A stretch of 64,000 nucleotides of DNA from Solitalea koreensis (GCF_900182575.1 NZ_FXSZ01000011.1:1-64000), one strand, 5' to 3'; shown: positions 52,549 to 61,876, counted from the stretch's first letter. The notes: generated by a model not told the origin, from the letters alone. Made by a program: numbers and translations.

Positions 52549-54081
52549 ATGGAAAATTTAAAAATTGAAATTGTTAATCTTCGCATTGAAGATTATTACG
52601 AATTGAAAGAAAGTATGCTCAAGGCGTATGCGCAATGGGGTTCATACTGGAAAGAGGAACGAATTAAAAAATTACTGACCATTTTCCCTGAAGGGCAGAT
52701 TTGCGTTAAGGTAAATGATAAGGTCGTTGGTTGTGCGTTATCAATTATTGTTGATTACGATCGTTTTGGCGACAAACACAGTTACGAACAAATTACAGGC
52801 AACTATTCTTTTTCAACACATGACCCACAAGGGAATGTGCTCTATGGTATTGAAGTTTTCATTCAACCAGATTATCGAGGAAAACGGTTAGCAAGGCGGC
52901 TTTACAATGTAAGAAAGGAATTATGTGAGCAACTGAATCTTAAAGCCATCATTGCAGGAGGGCGAATCCCCAACTTTATCCAGTATGCAGCCACACACTC
53001 AACTAAAGAATATATAGAAAAGGTAAAATCAAAAGAAATATACGACCCAACGCTAACCTTTCAGTTATCAAATGGTTTTCATGTCAGGAAAATTCTTAAA
53101 GATTACATGCCGGGCGATAAAGAATCGCTCGATTATGCAGCTCTCATTGAATGGAACAATATTTACTACGAGCCAAAACAAAAACTCATAGGAAATAAAA
53201 AATCAAATGTTCGCCTCGGATTAATCCAATGGCAAATGCGTTCTTTTAAAGATTTTGATGCGGTTTGCGAACAAATAGAGTTTTTCGTTGATGCAGCTTC
53301 GGGATATGAAAGTGACTTTATTTTATTCCCCGAATATTTTCATGCTCCGCTGATGGCCGAATATAACCATTTACTTGCCGCTGATGCGGTTCGTAAACTT
53401 GCTGATTATACCGAAATCCTAAAGGAAAAATTTGTTGAATTGGCAATAAAATACAATGCTAATATTATTACGGGCAGTATGCCATCTATCCGCGATGGGA
53501 AACTCTTAAATATCGGTTTCCTATGTCATAGAAATGGAATGACAGAACAATATGAAAAACTCCATGTAACACCCGACGAAAAAAATTCCTGGGGAATGTC
53601 AGGGGGGAATCTGCTTAAAACGTATGATACAGATTGTGGTAAAATTGGAATTCTGATATGCTATGATGTTGAATTTCCGGAGCTTTCCAGAATTCTTGCT
53701 GATGAAGGTATGAAAATTTTATTTGTTCCTTTTTCTACCGATACCCAAAGCGGCTATATCCGTGTAAGGCATTGTTCTATGGCTCGTGCTATTGAAAACG
53801 AATGTTTCGTAGCCATTGCAGGCAGTGTCGGGAATCTTCCAAAGGTTCATAATATGGATATTCAATATGCACGGTCAGCTGTATTCACTCCTTCAGATTT
53901 TGCATTTCCGCATGATTCTATTAAGTCAGAAGCTACTCCTAATACCGAAATGACTTTAATTGTGGATGTTGATCTTGATTTACTAAAAGATTTACATTAC
54001 ACGGGTTCAGTCCGAACACTTACGGATAGACGCCGAGATTTGTACTCAATTCAAAATAGTTTTCCATTAAATAGGAGTTGA
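52549..54081 (+). CDS. GNAT acetyltransferase fused to carbon-nitrogen hydrolase (nitrilase superfamily)
   Basis: 510-residue fusion. Residues about 1-190 form a GNAT N-acetyltransferase-like domain (VFIQPDYRGKRLARRLYNVRK is the acetyl-CoA loop). Residues about 220-505 form a nitrilase-superfamily amidase with the catalytic triad Glu in ILFPEYFHAP, Lys in YEKLHVTPDEK and Cys in GILICYDVEFPE. Similar fusions occur in several bacterial phyla. The chemistry suggests coupled acylation and amide hydrolysis, but no substrate is known. It is a single gene with no clear operon partner. Confidence 0.9.
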   Translation: MENLKIEIVNLRIEDYYELKESMLKAYAQWGSYWKEERIKKLLTIFPEGQICVKVNDKVVGCALSIIVDYDRFGDKHSYEQITGNYSFSTHDPQGNVLYGIEVFIQPDYRGKRLARRLYNVRKELCEQLNLKAIIAGGRIPNFIQYAATHSTKEYIEKVKSKEIYDPTLTFQLSNGFHVRKILKDYMPGDKESLDYAALIEWNNIYYEPKQKLIGNKKSNVRLGLIQWQMRSFKDFDAVCEQIEFFVDAASGYESDFILFPEYFHAPLMAEYNHLLAADAVRKLADYTEILKEKFVELAIKYNANIITGSMPSIRDGKLLNIGFLCHRNGMTEQYEKLHVTPDEKNSWGMSGGNLLKTYDTDCGKIGILICYDVEFPELSRILADEGMKILFVPFSTDTQSGYIRVRHCSMARAIENECFVAIAGSVGNLPKVHNMDIQYARSAVFTPSDFAFPHDSIKSEATPNTEMTLIVDVDLDLLKDLHYTGSVRTLTDRRRDLYSIQNSFPLNRS

Positions 54082-54157
54082 CGAACCAGGGGAATAAAAA
54101 AATGACACAAGCATAAGGTTATGTATTTGTGCCATTTTTTATCATTGTTTAAATTGT

Positions 54158-54331
54158 TTAAATGGATGTTATTTTATTTCTGCCCACAACTCTTGCTTCT
54201 TCATCGTTCAAAACAGGGACAGTTTTGATGTCAAGCACGTGGTTCCAAGTAAGTGCCCAATTTGCTAATGCCTGAGCATCCTCGGATTCACAAATAGGTG
54301 GGTGAACACGCCAGCTTAACATAAATTTCAT
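54158..54331 (-). CDS. Very short DUF3303-like protein, apparently internally deleted
   Basis: 57 residues starting at the ATG at 54331. The start MKFMLSWRVHPP and the end ALANWALTWNHVLDIKTVPVL with NDEEARVVG match the first and last parts of DUF3303-type proteins of about 90-95 residues. The middle 30-40 residues are absent and the two parts are joined in frame. A longer frame open to 54382 adds an unlikely N-terminus. It may be a functional mini-protein or an in-frame decayed gene. Function of DUF3303 is unknown. Confidence 0.5.
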   Translation of the reverse strand: MKFMLSWRVHPPICESEDAQALANWALTWNHVLDIKTVPVLNDEEARVVGRNKITSI

Positions 54332-54569
54332 AATTGCCTCCTTTGGGTTTAAAGGTGAATAAATGAAACTCAATTTACTCAAAAACTTGAATCAAAAGCC
54401 GTTGAATGCTATTCTTGTTCTGGAGACGAGATGCAACTTGCAAATACAACATAACTACTATATTTTCACCTCGGCGGATGAAGACTGTTCATTCCATGGT
54501 GATTTAGAGAAACAGAGTCTTTTAAAAGTTTTCAAAATGATTCCTTTTTTAAATAAAAAACAAATTTAA

Positions 54570-55772
54570 ATGTCAAAAATACTTACCACCTTCACGCTGT
54601 TATTACTGGCAGTGAACCTCTCTTTTGGACAAACCGATTCAACTAATAATAGTATTTCTGATCAGATTAAAATTGAAAGAGACAAGCAATTAAAGGAACT
54701 TGGAGATAAGCTGAAACTGAATGAAGATGAGGTTAAACGATTAAAGGAGAAACTTTCATCAATTGACGATAGTAAAACAAAAGAAAAATTAAAAACTATA
54801 GAAGATCTACAGTCGGCAGTGAGTGGCAGGCTTAAAATTTTAGAAGAAGCTCCCAAAACCAAGCTTAGTCTTAACGGACAATTGGCCTTTACCGAGCTGC
54901 TGAGTATTCAACGCGATCTGCAACCGGCTGCATTATTTGTTAGTTCACGAGAGTTTTTTAATCAGCTTGGTAATGTAAGCAATCTTCAAAAGTATTCAAG
55001 TTTTAATAGCTGGAAAACCGAGTACGATAAATGGTATACTGCTCAGGATAAAAATGACCAGATGTTACAATTAATTAATAATTCAATTTCACTTATATGC
55101 AATCCGGCAAGTAAGGTGCCGTTATATGGATCAATAACTCAGACCGCCTCATATGGCATTAGCTCCATTATTTCAACAATGGGGCGCAAGAACAAAGAAT
55201 TGGTTAACAAAACACCTTTAATGTTAAGGCTTTTAAATGCAACAAGTCAGTTTGATAATCAGAAAGCGATTATTGACCATGAGTGGAACCTAATAAACAA
55301 AGAACTGGACCAATTGCAAATTGAAAATGATGGATTGTTAAAAGAACAATTTAACTACTATGGTATCACCTTGGAATCATACCAAAACCGTTATTTAAAT
55401 GCGACGCTTGATAATGAAAGAGATAAATATAAAAATGAGTGCAGGAAAATAATTATCGATAAGTTTGCAGCGCTTGATACTGACTCCAAGACAAATGGAA
55501 AATGGATGGGGCAGGTTGAAACGTACATGTATAAAGTTCAATCCTTAAGGTTAAGATTTGGTCAATTAACCAACAGAATGTTAACTAATATTTCTCAATA
55601 TGAACAACTAATCGAACTGTATTCTGACGACAGTAAATTTACTCCAGAATTTACAACAATGACCAAAGGATTAGGTAAGTCATTAAGTGCTGTAAGAAAG
55701 AATTTTAATTCATCTTTCAAGCCTGAAAAATACATCGAAGACTCTGCTGTAATGTACATTGAGAAGCGATAG
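54570..55772 (+). CDS. Secreted coiled-coil protein of unknown function
   Basis: 400 residues. A signal peptide (residues 1-20, ending LSFGQ) is followed by a highly charged coiled-coil region (about residues 30-95, rich in K, E, L, D heptads). A mainly helical body (residues 100-400) has no recognised domain. A glycine/serine-rich short segment (YGSITQTASYGISSIISTMG) near residue 200 could be a turn or a membrane-active helix. It precedes an acyltransferase gene by 16 nt on the same strand, so co-transcription is likely. No function can be assigned. Confidence 0.72.
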   Translation: MSKILTTFTLLLLAVNLSFGQTDSTNNSISDQIKIERDKQLKELGDKLKLNEDEVKRLKEKLSSIDDSKTKEKLKTIEDLQSAVSGRLKILEEAPKTKLSLNGQLAFTELLSIQRDLQPAALFVSSREFFNQLGNVSNLQKYSSFNSWKTEYDKWYTAQDKNDQMLQLINNSISLICNPASKVPLYGSITQTASYGISSIISTMGRKNKELVNKTPLMLRLLNATSQFDNQKAIIDHEWNLINKELDQLQIENDGLLKEQFNYYGITLESYQNRYLNATLDNERDKYKNECRKIIIDKFAALDTDSKTNGKWMGQVETYMYKVQSLRLRFGQLTNRMLTNISQYEQLIELYSDDSKFTPEFTTMTKGLGKSLSAVRKNFNSSFKPEKYIEDSAVMYIEKR

Positions 55773-55788
55773 TTTGGAAATTTAAGTT

Positions 55789-56895
55789 ATGCATAAAATA
55801 AACACCGACGTTTTAAAGACAAAACAACATTTTGATATCCTTGATGGATTAAGAGGTATAGCTGCCATAGGCGTTGTGCTTTTTCATTTCATGGAGATTG
55901 CCTATGTTCCTAGCAAGAATTTCATTGCGCATGGTTTTTTGGCTGTCGATTTTTTCTTCTGTTTGTCGGGCTTTGTCATTGGATATGCCTATGATGACCG
56001 TCTTGTGGAAATGGGTGTGAAGGAATTTTTTAAGTCAAGGATAATAAGATTACATCCCTTGGTTATTTTTGGTTCGGTATTAGGTTTATTAACTTTTCTG
56101 TTTGATCCTTTTGGCGGTCATCCTGAATTATACGGAGCAGGCCAATTGATACTAATCTTTCTTTGTTCTGTTTTTCTTATTCCTTATCCGGTAATGACCG
56201 ATCGTTTTTTCAACCTGTTCAGTTTGAATGCGCCAGCCTGGTCATTATTTTGGGAATATATAGCGAACATCGTTTACGCGCTTATACTTTGCCGACTAAG
56301 TCGTCGTACCTTGTTTTTATTAGCAGTAGTGTCGGCAGGAGCATTGTGTTTTGTAGCTCACCGTTCAGGAAACGTAATGGGAGGATGGGGTAAAGATAGC
56401 TTTTGGGATGGCAGTATTCGTGTTGCCTATTCATTTTTAGCAGGTCTGCTGATTTATCGTTTTAATTGGATTATTAAAAGTAAGATCGGTTTTGCAGGGC
56501 TGTCGATATTGTTGAGTTTAGCATTTGTAATGCCTTTTTCTGAAAAATGGAACTGGCTGACAGAACCAATCGTTGTACTGTTTTATTTTCCATTATTAAT
56601 TGCATTTAGTGCGGGCACGGATCCATCACAAGGTCTTAAAAAGCTTTGTGTTTTTTCAGGAAAAATATCGTATCCGCTGTACATGACCCATTATGCCGTA
56701 ATGTGGATGTTTTTTAATTATTTTACCAGTAATAAACCTAACACCACTCAGCTGACCCTCATTATTAGCGTAGGAATGATTCTATTGATTGGCATGGCGT
56801 ATCTAACAATGACGGTTTACGATAATCCGATTCGTAGGTATTTAACTGAAAAGAGGAAGACAGTTGCCCATACCCTGGAAAGTGTGAAGCTATAG
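55789..56895 (+). CDS. Acyltransferase-3 family (OafA/YrhL-like) membrane protein
   Basis: 368-residue membrane O-acyltransferase of the acyltransferase-3 family, with about ten transmembrane helices. Seen are LDGLRGIAAIGVVLFHFMEI with the catalytic-type His at the N-terminus, AVDFFFCLSGFVIGYAYDDR, and the arginine in RIIRLHPL. Members move acetyl or other acyl groups onto sugars of surface polysaccharides, lipids or peptidoglycan. It starts 16 nt after the secreted coiled-coil gene; the next gene is glgB after a 104-nt gap holding an inverted repeat. Confidence 0.9.
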   Translation: MHKINTDVLKTKQHFDILDGLRGIAAIGVVLFHFMEIAYVPSKNFIAHGFLAVDFFFCLSGFVIGYAYDDRLVEMGVKEFFKSRIIRLHPLVIFGSVLGLLTFLFDPFGGHPELYGAGQLILIFLCSVFLIPYPVMTDRFFNLFSLNAPAWSLFWEYIANIVYALILCRLSRRTLFLLAVVSAGALCFVAHRSGNVMGGWGKDSFWDGSIRVAYSFLAGLLIYRFNWIIKSKIGFAGLSILLSLAFVMPFSEKWNWLTEPIVVLFYFPLLIAFSAGTDPSQGLKKLCVFSGKISYPLYMTHYAVMWMFFNYFTSNKPNTTQLTLIISVGMILLIGMAYLTMTVYDNPIRRYLTEKRKTVAHTLESVKL

Positions 56896-56902
56896 CAAAT
56901 AG

Positions 56903-56987
56903 GGTGCGTTCAATGCTGTTGATTATAAGCGGAATAGATTTTTTCAAAATCAATGCTCATTCTTATTATATTTACGTTGAACGCACC
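56903..56987 (+). promoter_or_regulatory. 11-nt inverted repeat around the glgB upstream region
   Basis: GGTGCGTTCAA at 56903-56913 has its exact reverse complement TTGAACGCACC at 56977-56987, leaving 63 nt between. A TAnnTTTG-like box TATATTTA (56967-56974) ends 2 nt before the right arm, and the glgB ATG is 13 nt after it. The arrangement fits an operator pair or a long stem in the mRNA. Confidence 0.5.
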
Positions 56988-56999
56988 TAATCTTTTCAA

Positions 57000-58937
57000 A
57001 TGCCGTCTATCTTAAGTACTTCTGTAAAGCCATTTAGTCGTTTCAGTGATTTTGATGTCGATCTTTTCAAAGCAGGTAAGCATTTTAAATTGTATGAAAA
57101 ATTTGGTTCACATGTAATGGAGCTTGATGGCGTCATTGGAACTTACTTTTCAGTATGGGCGCCAAACGCAACATTTGTTTCCGTAATAGGAAATTTTAAT
57201 ACATGGAACAGAGATGCACATCCTTTATTGGTCCGTTGGGACTCATCAGGTATTTGGGAGGGATTTATTCCAAATGTAGCAAGGGGAGAGGTTTATAAGT
57301 ATTTTATTCACTCTTCCTCTGGAGAATCCTTTGAAAAAGGTGATCCATATGCCTTGTTTTGGGAAGAGCCACCACGTACTTCATCTATTGTTTGGGATAC
57401 TTTTTTTGAATGGGACGATACCAACTGGATGCAAAACCGTTGGCAAACAAATGCGCTTGATCGTCCGATTTCAGTTTACGAAATTCATTTCGGATCATGG
57501 AAACGTGACCCACAAAAACCTGAACGCTTTCTTTCTTACCGAGAAATTGCAGATGATCTCTGTGCATACGTTAAAGAAATGGGCTTTACGCATGTAGAGT
57601 TTATGCCGGTTATGGAGCATCCTTTTTTCGGCTCATGGGGTTACCAGGTAACCGGTTATTTTGCAGTCTCTTCTCGGTTTGGATCTCCACAGGATTTTAT
57701 GTACTTAATTCAAAAGTTGCATCAGGCAGGAATAGGTGTTATTATGGATTGGGTTCCATCGCATTTTCCGGGTGATGCACATGGATTATTTTATTTTGAC
57801 GGTTCTCATTTGTATGAACATGCTGATCCTAGAAAGGGGTACCATCCAGACTGGAATAGTTATATTTTTGATTATGGAAGAAATGAGGTTCGATCATTTT
57901 TAATAAGTAATGCCTTGTTTTGGCTCGACCGTTTTCATGCTGATGGTTTACGTGTCGATGCCGTTGCATCCATGCTTTATCTTGATTATTCTCGTAAGCA
58001 GGATGAATGGATTCCGAATGAATTTGGTGGAAGAGAAAACCTCGATGCCGTTTCTCTTTTAAAAGAAATTAATGAAACTGTATATAAAGAATTTCCTGCC
58101 GCTCAAACAATAGCTGAAGAATCCACAGCATTTCCAGGGGTATCAAGACCAACATATAACGGAGGCTTGGGTTTTGGCATGAAATGGATGATGGGTTGGA
58201 TGAATGATACCTTAAACTATTTTTCGAAAGATCCGGTTTATCGTAAGTATCATCAAGATCAAATTACCTTCAGCATTGTCTATGCCTTTTCTGAAAACTT
58301 TATGCTTCCACTTTCACACGATGAAGTTGTATACGGAAAAGGTGCTTTAGTTAATAAAATGCCAGGAGATGAATGGCAGCGATTTGCGAATCTGCGTTTG
58401 CTTTATGCTTATATGTTTACTCATCCTGGAGCTAAGTTGTTGTTTATGGGTGCTGAATTTGGGCAAACCAGTGAATGGTCGCATGATCGCTCTTTGGACT
58501 GGCATCTTACTCAATTTCCTCCTCATTGGGGTATACAGGAAGAAGTAAAAGCATTAAATAAATTGTATTGTACTGAACCTGCGTTGTATGAAAAGCAATT
58601 TTCTACAGACGGTTTTGAATGGATAGATCGGTCGGATGCAGAGAATGCCATTCTGATCTATCAACGAAAAGGGAATGATTGGAAAAATGATTTAGTGATC
58701 GTTCTAAACATGACCCCAATGGTACGGTCGAATTACCGCATTGGAGTTCCGCATTTGGGCACTTGGGTTGAACTTTTTAACTCTGATGAGCTTAACTATT
58801 ATGGTAGCGGAGTAGTAAATGAAAGAGAACTCCATGCCCAAGCTCAGCCATGGCATGAGAAAGGGCAGTCAATTGAGGTGTCGTTAGCTCCACTTGCAGC
58901 AGTGGTATTTAAACTAAAGAGGTCTAATCTGATATGA
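57000..58937 (+). CDS. glgB: 1,4-alpha-glucan branching enzyme GlgB
   Basis: 645-residue GH13 branching enzyme that makes the alpha-1,6 branches of glycogen. An N-terminal CBM48-type sandwich (TYFSVWAPNATFVSVIGNFN) is followed by the catalytic barrel with VYEIHFGSWKRD and VEFMPVMEHPFFGSWGYQVTG, then GLRVDAVASMLYLDY (nucleophile Asp), AEESTAFPGVS (acid/base Glu), and LPLSHDEVVYGKG. The last is the late catalytic Asp region. A C-terminal beta domain closes the protein. No other glg gene is adjacent. A conspicuous inverted repeat lies in the leader and a bidirectional terminator follows. Confidence 0.96.
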   Translation: MPSILSTSVKPFSRFSDFDVDLFKAGKHFKLYEKFGSHVMELDGVIGTYFSVWAPNATFVSVIGNFNTWNRDAHPLLVRWDSSGIWEGFIPNVARGEVYKYFIHSSSGESFEKGDPYALFWEEPPRTSSIVWDTFFEWDDTNWMQNRWQTNALDRPISVYEIHFGSWKRDPQKPERFLSYREIADDLCAYVKEMGFTHVEFMPVMEHPFFGSWGYQVTGYFAVSSRFGSPQDFMYLIQKLHQAGIGVIMDWVPSHFPGDAHGLFYFDGSHLYEHADPRKGYHPDWNSYIFDYGRNEVRSFLISNALFWLDRFHADGLRVDAVASMLYLDYSRKQDEWIPNEFGGRENLDAVSLLKEINETVYKEFPAAQTIAEESTAFPGVSRPTYNGGLGFGMKWMMGWMNDTLNYFSKDPVYRKYHQDQITFSIVYAFSENFMLPLSHDEVVYGKGALVNKMPGDEWQRFANLRLLYAYMFTHPGAKLLFMGAEFGQTSEWSHDRSLDWHLTQFPPHWGIQEEVKALNKLYCTEPALYEKQFSTDGFEWIDRSDAENAILIYQRKGNDWKNDLVIVLNMTPMVRSNYRIGVPHLGTWVELFNSDELNYYGSGVVNERELHAQAQPWHEKGQSIEVSLAPLAAVVFKLKRSNLI

Positions 58938-58946
58938 CGATTAAAT

Positions 58947-58984
58947 AAAAAGCGGCTGTTTCTCAGGACAGCCGCTTTTTATTA
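58947..58984. terminator. Bidirectional terminator between glgB and gap
   Basis: AAAAAGCGGCTGT (58947-58959) pairs perfectly with 58968-58980, with A and T runs on both sides. It serves two convergent genes. Confidence 0.92.
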
Positions 58985-58996
58985 ATGTTGTTGGAA

Positions 58997-60025
58997 TTAT
59001 AAAGCCTCTGCTTTTTCAGCAGCAACTGTATTCAATGTCGACATGTGTTCAAGCAAGTCAACTAATTTGTTTGAATAACCCCATTCATTGTCGTACCAAG
59101 ATACAACTTTAACGAAGTTATCATTCAAGGCAATACCTGCTTTTGCATCAAAAATAGAAGTACGAGCATCTCCTAAGAAATCAGTCGAAACCACTTCATC
59201 TTCAGTGTAACCTAAAATGCCTTTTAACTCACCTTCAGAAGCGTCTTTCATTGCCTTTTTAATAGCCTCGTATGATGCTGGTTTTTCTAAACGAACTGTT
59301 AAGTCAACTACAGAAACGTCCGCCGTAGGAACACGGAATGCCATACCGGTTAATTTTCCTTTGATAGCAGGAATAACCAATGCAACAGCCTTTGCCGCAC
59401 CTGTTGACGAAGGAATGATGTTTTGGTAGGCACCACGTCCACCTCTCCAGTCTTTAGCTGAAGGGCCGTCAACTGTTTTTTGAGTAGCAGTGGCAGCATG
59501 AACAGTGGTCATTAAGCCTTCTATGATGCCAAAGTTATCCTGTAAAACTTTAGTAATAGGAGCTAGGCAGTTGGTCGTACATGATGCGTTTGAAACGATA
59601 TGTTGATCTGCTTTTAAGTTTTTGTGATTAACACCCATTACAAAAGTAGGAGTGTCGTCTTTTGCAGGGGCCGACATTACAACCTTTTTAGCTCCGGCTT
59701 GAATATGTTTAACGGCTGTATCTTGAGTCAAAAACAAACCTGTAGATTCAATTACGTACTCAGCACCGATTTCATCCCATTTTAAGTTCGCTGGGTCTTT
59801 TTCAGCAGTAACCCTGATTTTTTTTCCATTAACAATCAGTTGACCATCCTTAACTTCAACGGTTCCTTTAAATTGGCCATGAGTAGAGTCATATTTTAAC
59901 ATATATGCCATATAATCTACTTCAACAAGATCATTTATTCCTACAACTTCAACGTGAGGTCTTTCTAGTGCTGCACGAAAAGCTAATCTTCCAATGCGCC
60001 CGAATCCATTAATTCCAATTTTCAT
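58997..60025 (-). CDS. gap: Glyceraldehyde-3-phosphate dehydrogenase
   Basis: 342-residue NAD-dependent GAPDH. INGFGRIGRLAFRAA is the NAD loop, the catalytic Cys sits in SNASCTTNCLAP, and the C-terminal segment VSWYDNEWGYSNKLVDL is typical. Asp in ENDLVEVDYMAYMLKYD-like VGINDLVEVDYM at the adenine-ribose pocket favours NAD over NADP. It follows pfkA by 29 nt on the minus strand, so the two glycolytic genes form an operon. Terminated at 58947-58984. Confidence 0.97.
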   Translation of the reverse strand: MKIGINGFGRIGRLAFRAALERPHVEVVGINDLVEVDYMAYMLKYDSTHGQFKGTVEVKDGQLIVNGKKIRVTAEKDPANLKWDEIGAEYVIESTGLFLTQDTAVKHIQAGAKKVVMSAPAKDDTPTFVMGVNHKNLKADQHIVSNASCTTNCLAPITKVLQDNFGIIEGLMTTVHAATATQKTVDGPSAKDWRGGRGAYQNIIPSSTGAAKAVALVIPAIKGKLTGMAFRVPTADVSVVDLTVRLEKPASYEAIKKAMKDASEGELKGILGYTEDEVVSTDFLGDARTSIFDAKAGIALNDNFVKVVSWYDNEWGYSNKLVDLLEHMSTLNTVAAEKAEAL

Positions 60026-60054
60026 GTTTATAAAAGTTTGTGTGTTTCTAAATT

Positions 60055-61035
60055 TTAAATAGCAAGGATATTGACCAAATCAATGAGAGACTCGTCAACT
60101 TCGATCTGGTTTTTAATAGCCAAGGTTAAATCAGTAAATTCAATACGATTACTGATGATGCCAACCATTTTGCGGTTCTTACCTTTAAGTATTCCTTCAA
60201 CGGCAGCTTGTCCCAATCGACTGGCTAAAACCCGGTCAAAACTTGTTGGGCTACCTCCTCTTTGTAAATGACCTAAAATGCTTACCTTGGTGTCGTAATT
60301 GAATCGCTCTTTCACTTTTTCAGCGATTTTAAATGCTCCTCCACCATGATCTCCTTCTGCAACAATAACAATGCTAGAGGTTTTTTGATTTTTTAAATCG
60401 ACCATTAATTTTTCAACTAAATCATCAATGTGGGTTTCCTTTTCAGGAATGAGGACAGCTTCGGCTCCACCGCCTATAGCCGACCAAAGTGCGATGTGTC
60501 CTGCATCACGGCCCATAACCTCTACAAAGAACAAACGATCATGTGATGCCGCGGTATCTCTAATTTTATCTATTGCCTCTATTACCGTATTATTCGCCGT
60601 ATCAAATCCGATCGTGAAATCAGTACCGAATAAATCATTGTCGATAGTACCTGGTATGCCTATCACAGGCATATTATATTCTCTTGAGAAAATTTCGGCT
60701 CCAGTGAATGTTCCATCGCCACCGATTACTATTAAAGCATCTATTTTATGATGTTTTAAATTTTCATAAGCAGTTTTACGACCTTCTGGCGTTTTAAAGG
60801 CCATACAACGAGCCGTTTTAAGAATGGTGCCACCACGTTGAACTATGTTGCTTACTGATTTAGAATTTAAAGGAGTAATTTCATTGTTGATCATTCCTTG
60901 GTATCCTTGTGAAATACCAAACATCTGTTTACCAAAGTAAATACCTGATCTAACGACAGATCTGATAGCTGCATTCATTCCAGGGGCATCACCGCCCGAA
61001 GTTAATACTGCAATTCTTTCAATGTTTTTGCTCAT
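60055..61035 (-). CDS. pfkA: ATP-dependent 6-phosphofructokinase
   Basis: 326-residue family A phosphofructokinase. TSGGDAPGMNAAIRS is the N-terminal phosphate loop. The substrate and catalytic segments IGGDGTFTGA, GIPGTIDNDLFGTDFTIGFDTA (split here as two motifs: GIPGTIDNDL and TIGFDTA), and MGRDAGHIAL are all present. The GGDGT pattern indicates the ATP-using rather than PPi-using enzyme. It is the first gene of a pfkA-gap operon. Divergent from a degenerate-Nudix regulator whose start lies 135 bp away, so that protein is a candidate regulator. Confidence 0.96.
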   Translation of the reverse strand: MSKNIERIAVLTSGGDAPGMNAAIRSVVRSGIYFGKQMFGISQGYQGMINNEITPLNSKSVSNIVQRGGTILKTARCMAFKTPEGRKTAYENLKHHKIDALIVIGGDGTFTGAEIFSREYNMPVIGIPGTIDNDLFGTDFTIGFDTANNTVIEAIDKIRDTAASHDRLFFVEVMGRDAGHIALWSAIGGGAEAVLIPEKETHIDDLVEKLMVDLKNQKTSSIVIVAEGDHGGGAFKIAEKVKERFNYDTKVSILGHLQRGGSPTSFDRVLASRLGQAAVEGILKGKNRKMVGIISNRIEFTDLTLAIKNQIEVDESLIDLVNILAI

Positions 61036-61170
61036 ATGGCGTTAAAATTATAAAAAAAATACCAATAGTTTGAATAGTTTTAATAATTTCAAAAACAATT
61101 TGTACCTCTCTTAAAAATGATTTACTTGTTCTACGCAAATTAAAAGGGTGGTTTACACAATAAGATATTA

Positions 61171-61866
61171 ATGGAAATAAATGAGCTTCCAAAATTGCAT
61201 TCTGATTTTTCGGTCGATTGCGTGATTTTTGGTTTTGATAAAGGGGAGTTAAAGATTCTTTTGATTGAAAGAGCCGAAGAGCCATTCAAAAACTTTATGG
61301 CACTACCAGGCAACTTTGTTTATGATAACGAAGATATTGACGGTGCTGCAGGCCGAATACTACGCGAACTTACGAGTTTAAGTGATATTTACCTGGAGCA
61401 ACTTTACACTTTTGGAGAGGTTAATCGACATCCTCAAGGTAGAATTATTACTGTTGCTTATTTTGCATTAATTAAAGTTAAAAAGCACATTCTTAATCCT
61501 CAGGTTGCATTTGCCCGAAAGGCCGAATGGTATAGTGTTGCTGATGTTCCGGCCTTAGCATTTGACCATTCCAAAATTTTTGAGAAAGCATATAAACGGT
61601 TGCAAAGTAAAATTCGATATCAACCAATTGGATTCGAACTTCTACCAGAAAAATTTACGTTAAGTCAGTTGCAACAGTTGTATGAGGTGATTCTTGAAAA
61701 ACCTATTGATAAACGTAATTTCCGGAAGAAAATATTAAGCTTTGGTTTATTAGTAGAGTTGGATGAAAAGCAGAAAAATGTATCACATCGGGCTGCAAAA
61801 CTGTATAAGTTCAATAAATCAAGATATAACAACTTGAAGAAAATGGGTTTTTCATTCGAATTATAA
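61171..61866 (+). CDS. Nudix-domain transcriptional regulator (NrtR/AraR-like), catalytically degenerate
   Basis: 231 residues: an N-terminal Nudix fold (about residues 10-140) and a C-terminal winged-helix DNA-binding domain (about 150-231, TLSQLQQLYEVILEKPIDKRNFRKK). This is the architecture of NrtR and of the Bacteroides AraR-type sugar regulators. The Nudix box is broken: where catalytic enzymes read REUxEExGU, this protein has GRILRELTSLSDI, losing most metal-binding glutamates, so it should bind a ligand without hydrolysing it. It is divergent from pfkA-gap, which suggests, but does not prove, control of glycolysis or sugar use. Confidence 0.88.
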   Translation: MEINELPKLHSDFSVDCVIFGFDKGELKILLIERAEEPFKNFMALPGNFVYDNEDIDGAAGRILRELTSLSDIYLEQLYTFGEVNRHPQGRIITVAYFALIKVKKHILNPQVAFARKAEWYSVADVPALAFDHSKIFEKAYKRLQSKIRYQPIGFELLPEKFTLSQLQQLYEVILEKPIDKRNFRKKILSFGLLVELDEKQKNVSHRAAKLYKFNKSRYNNLKKMGFSFEL

Positions 61867-61876
61867 CGTTGATAAC

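Noticed and set aside
54363..54569. Plus-strand 68-codon ORF ahead of the coiled-coil protein gene
   Set aside because: No recognisable domain or signal peptide, composition like spacer sequence, and its start overlaps the reverse-strand DUF3303-like leader. It ends right at the next start codon, but I see no support for translation.
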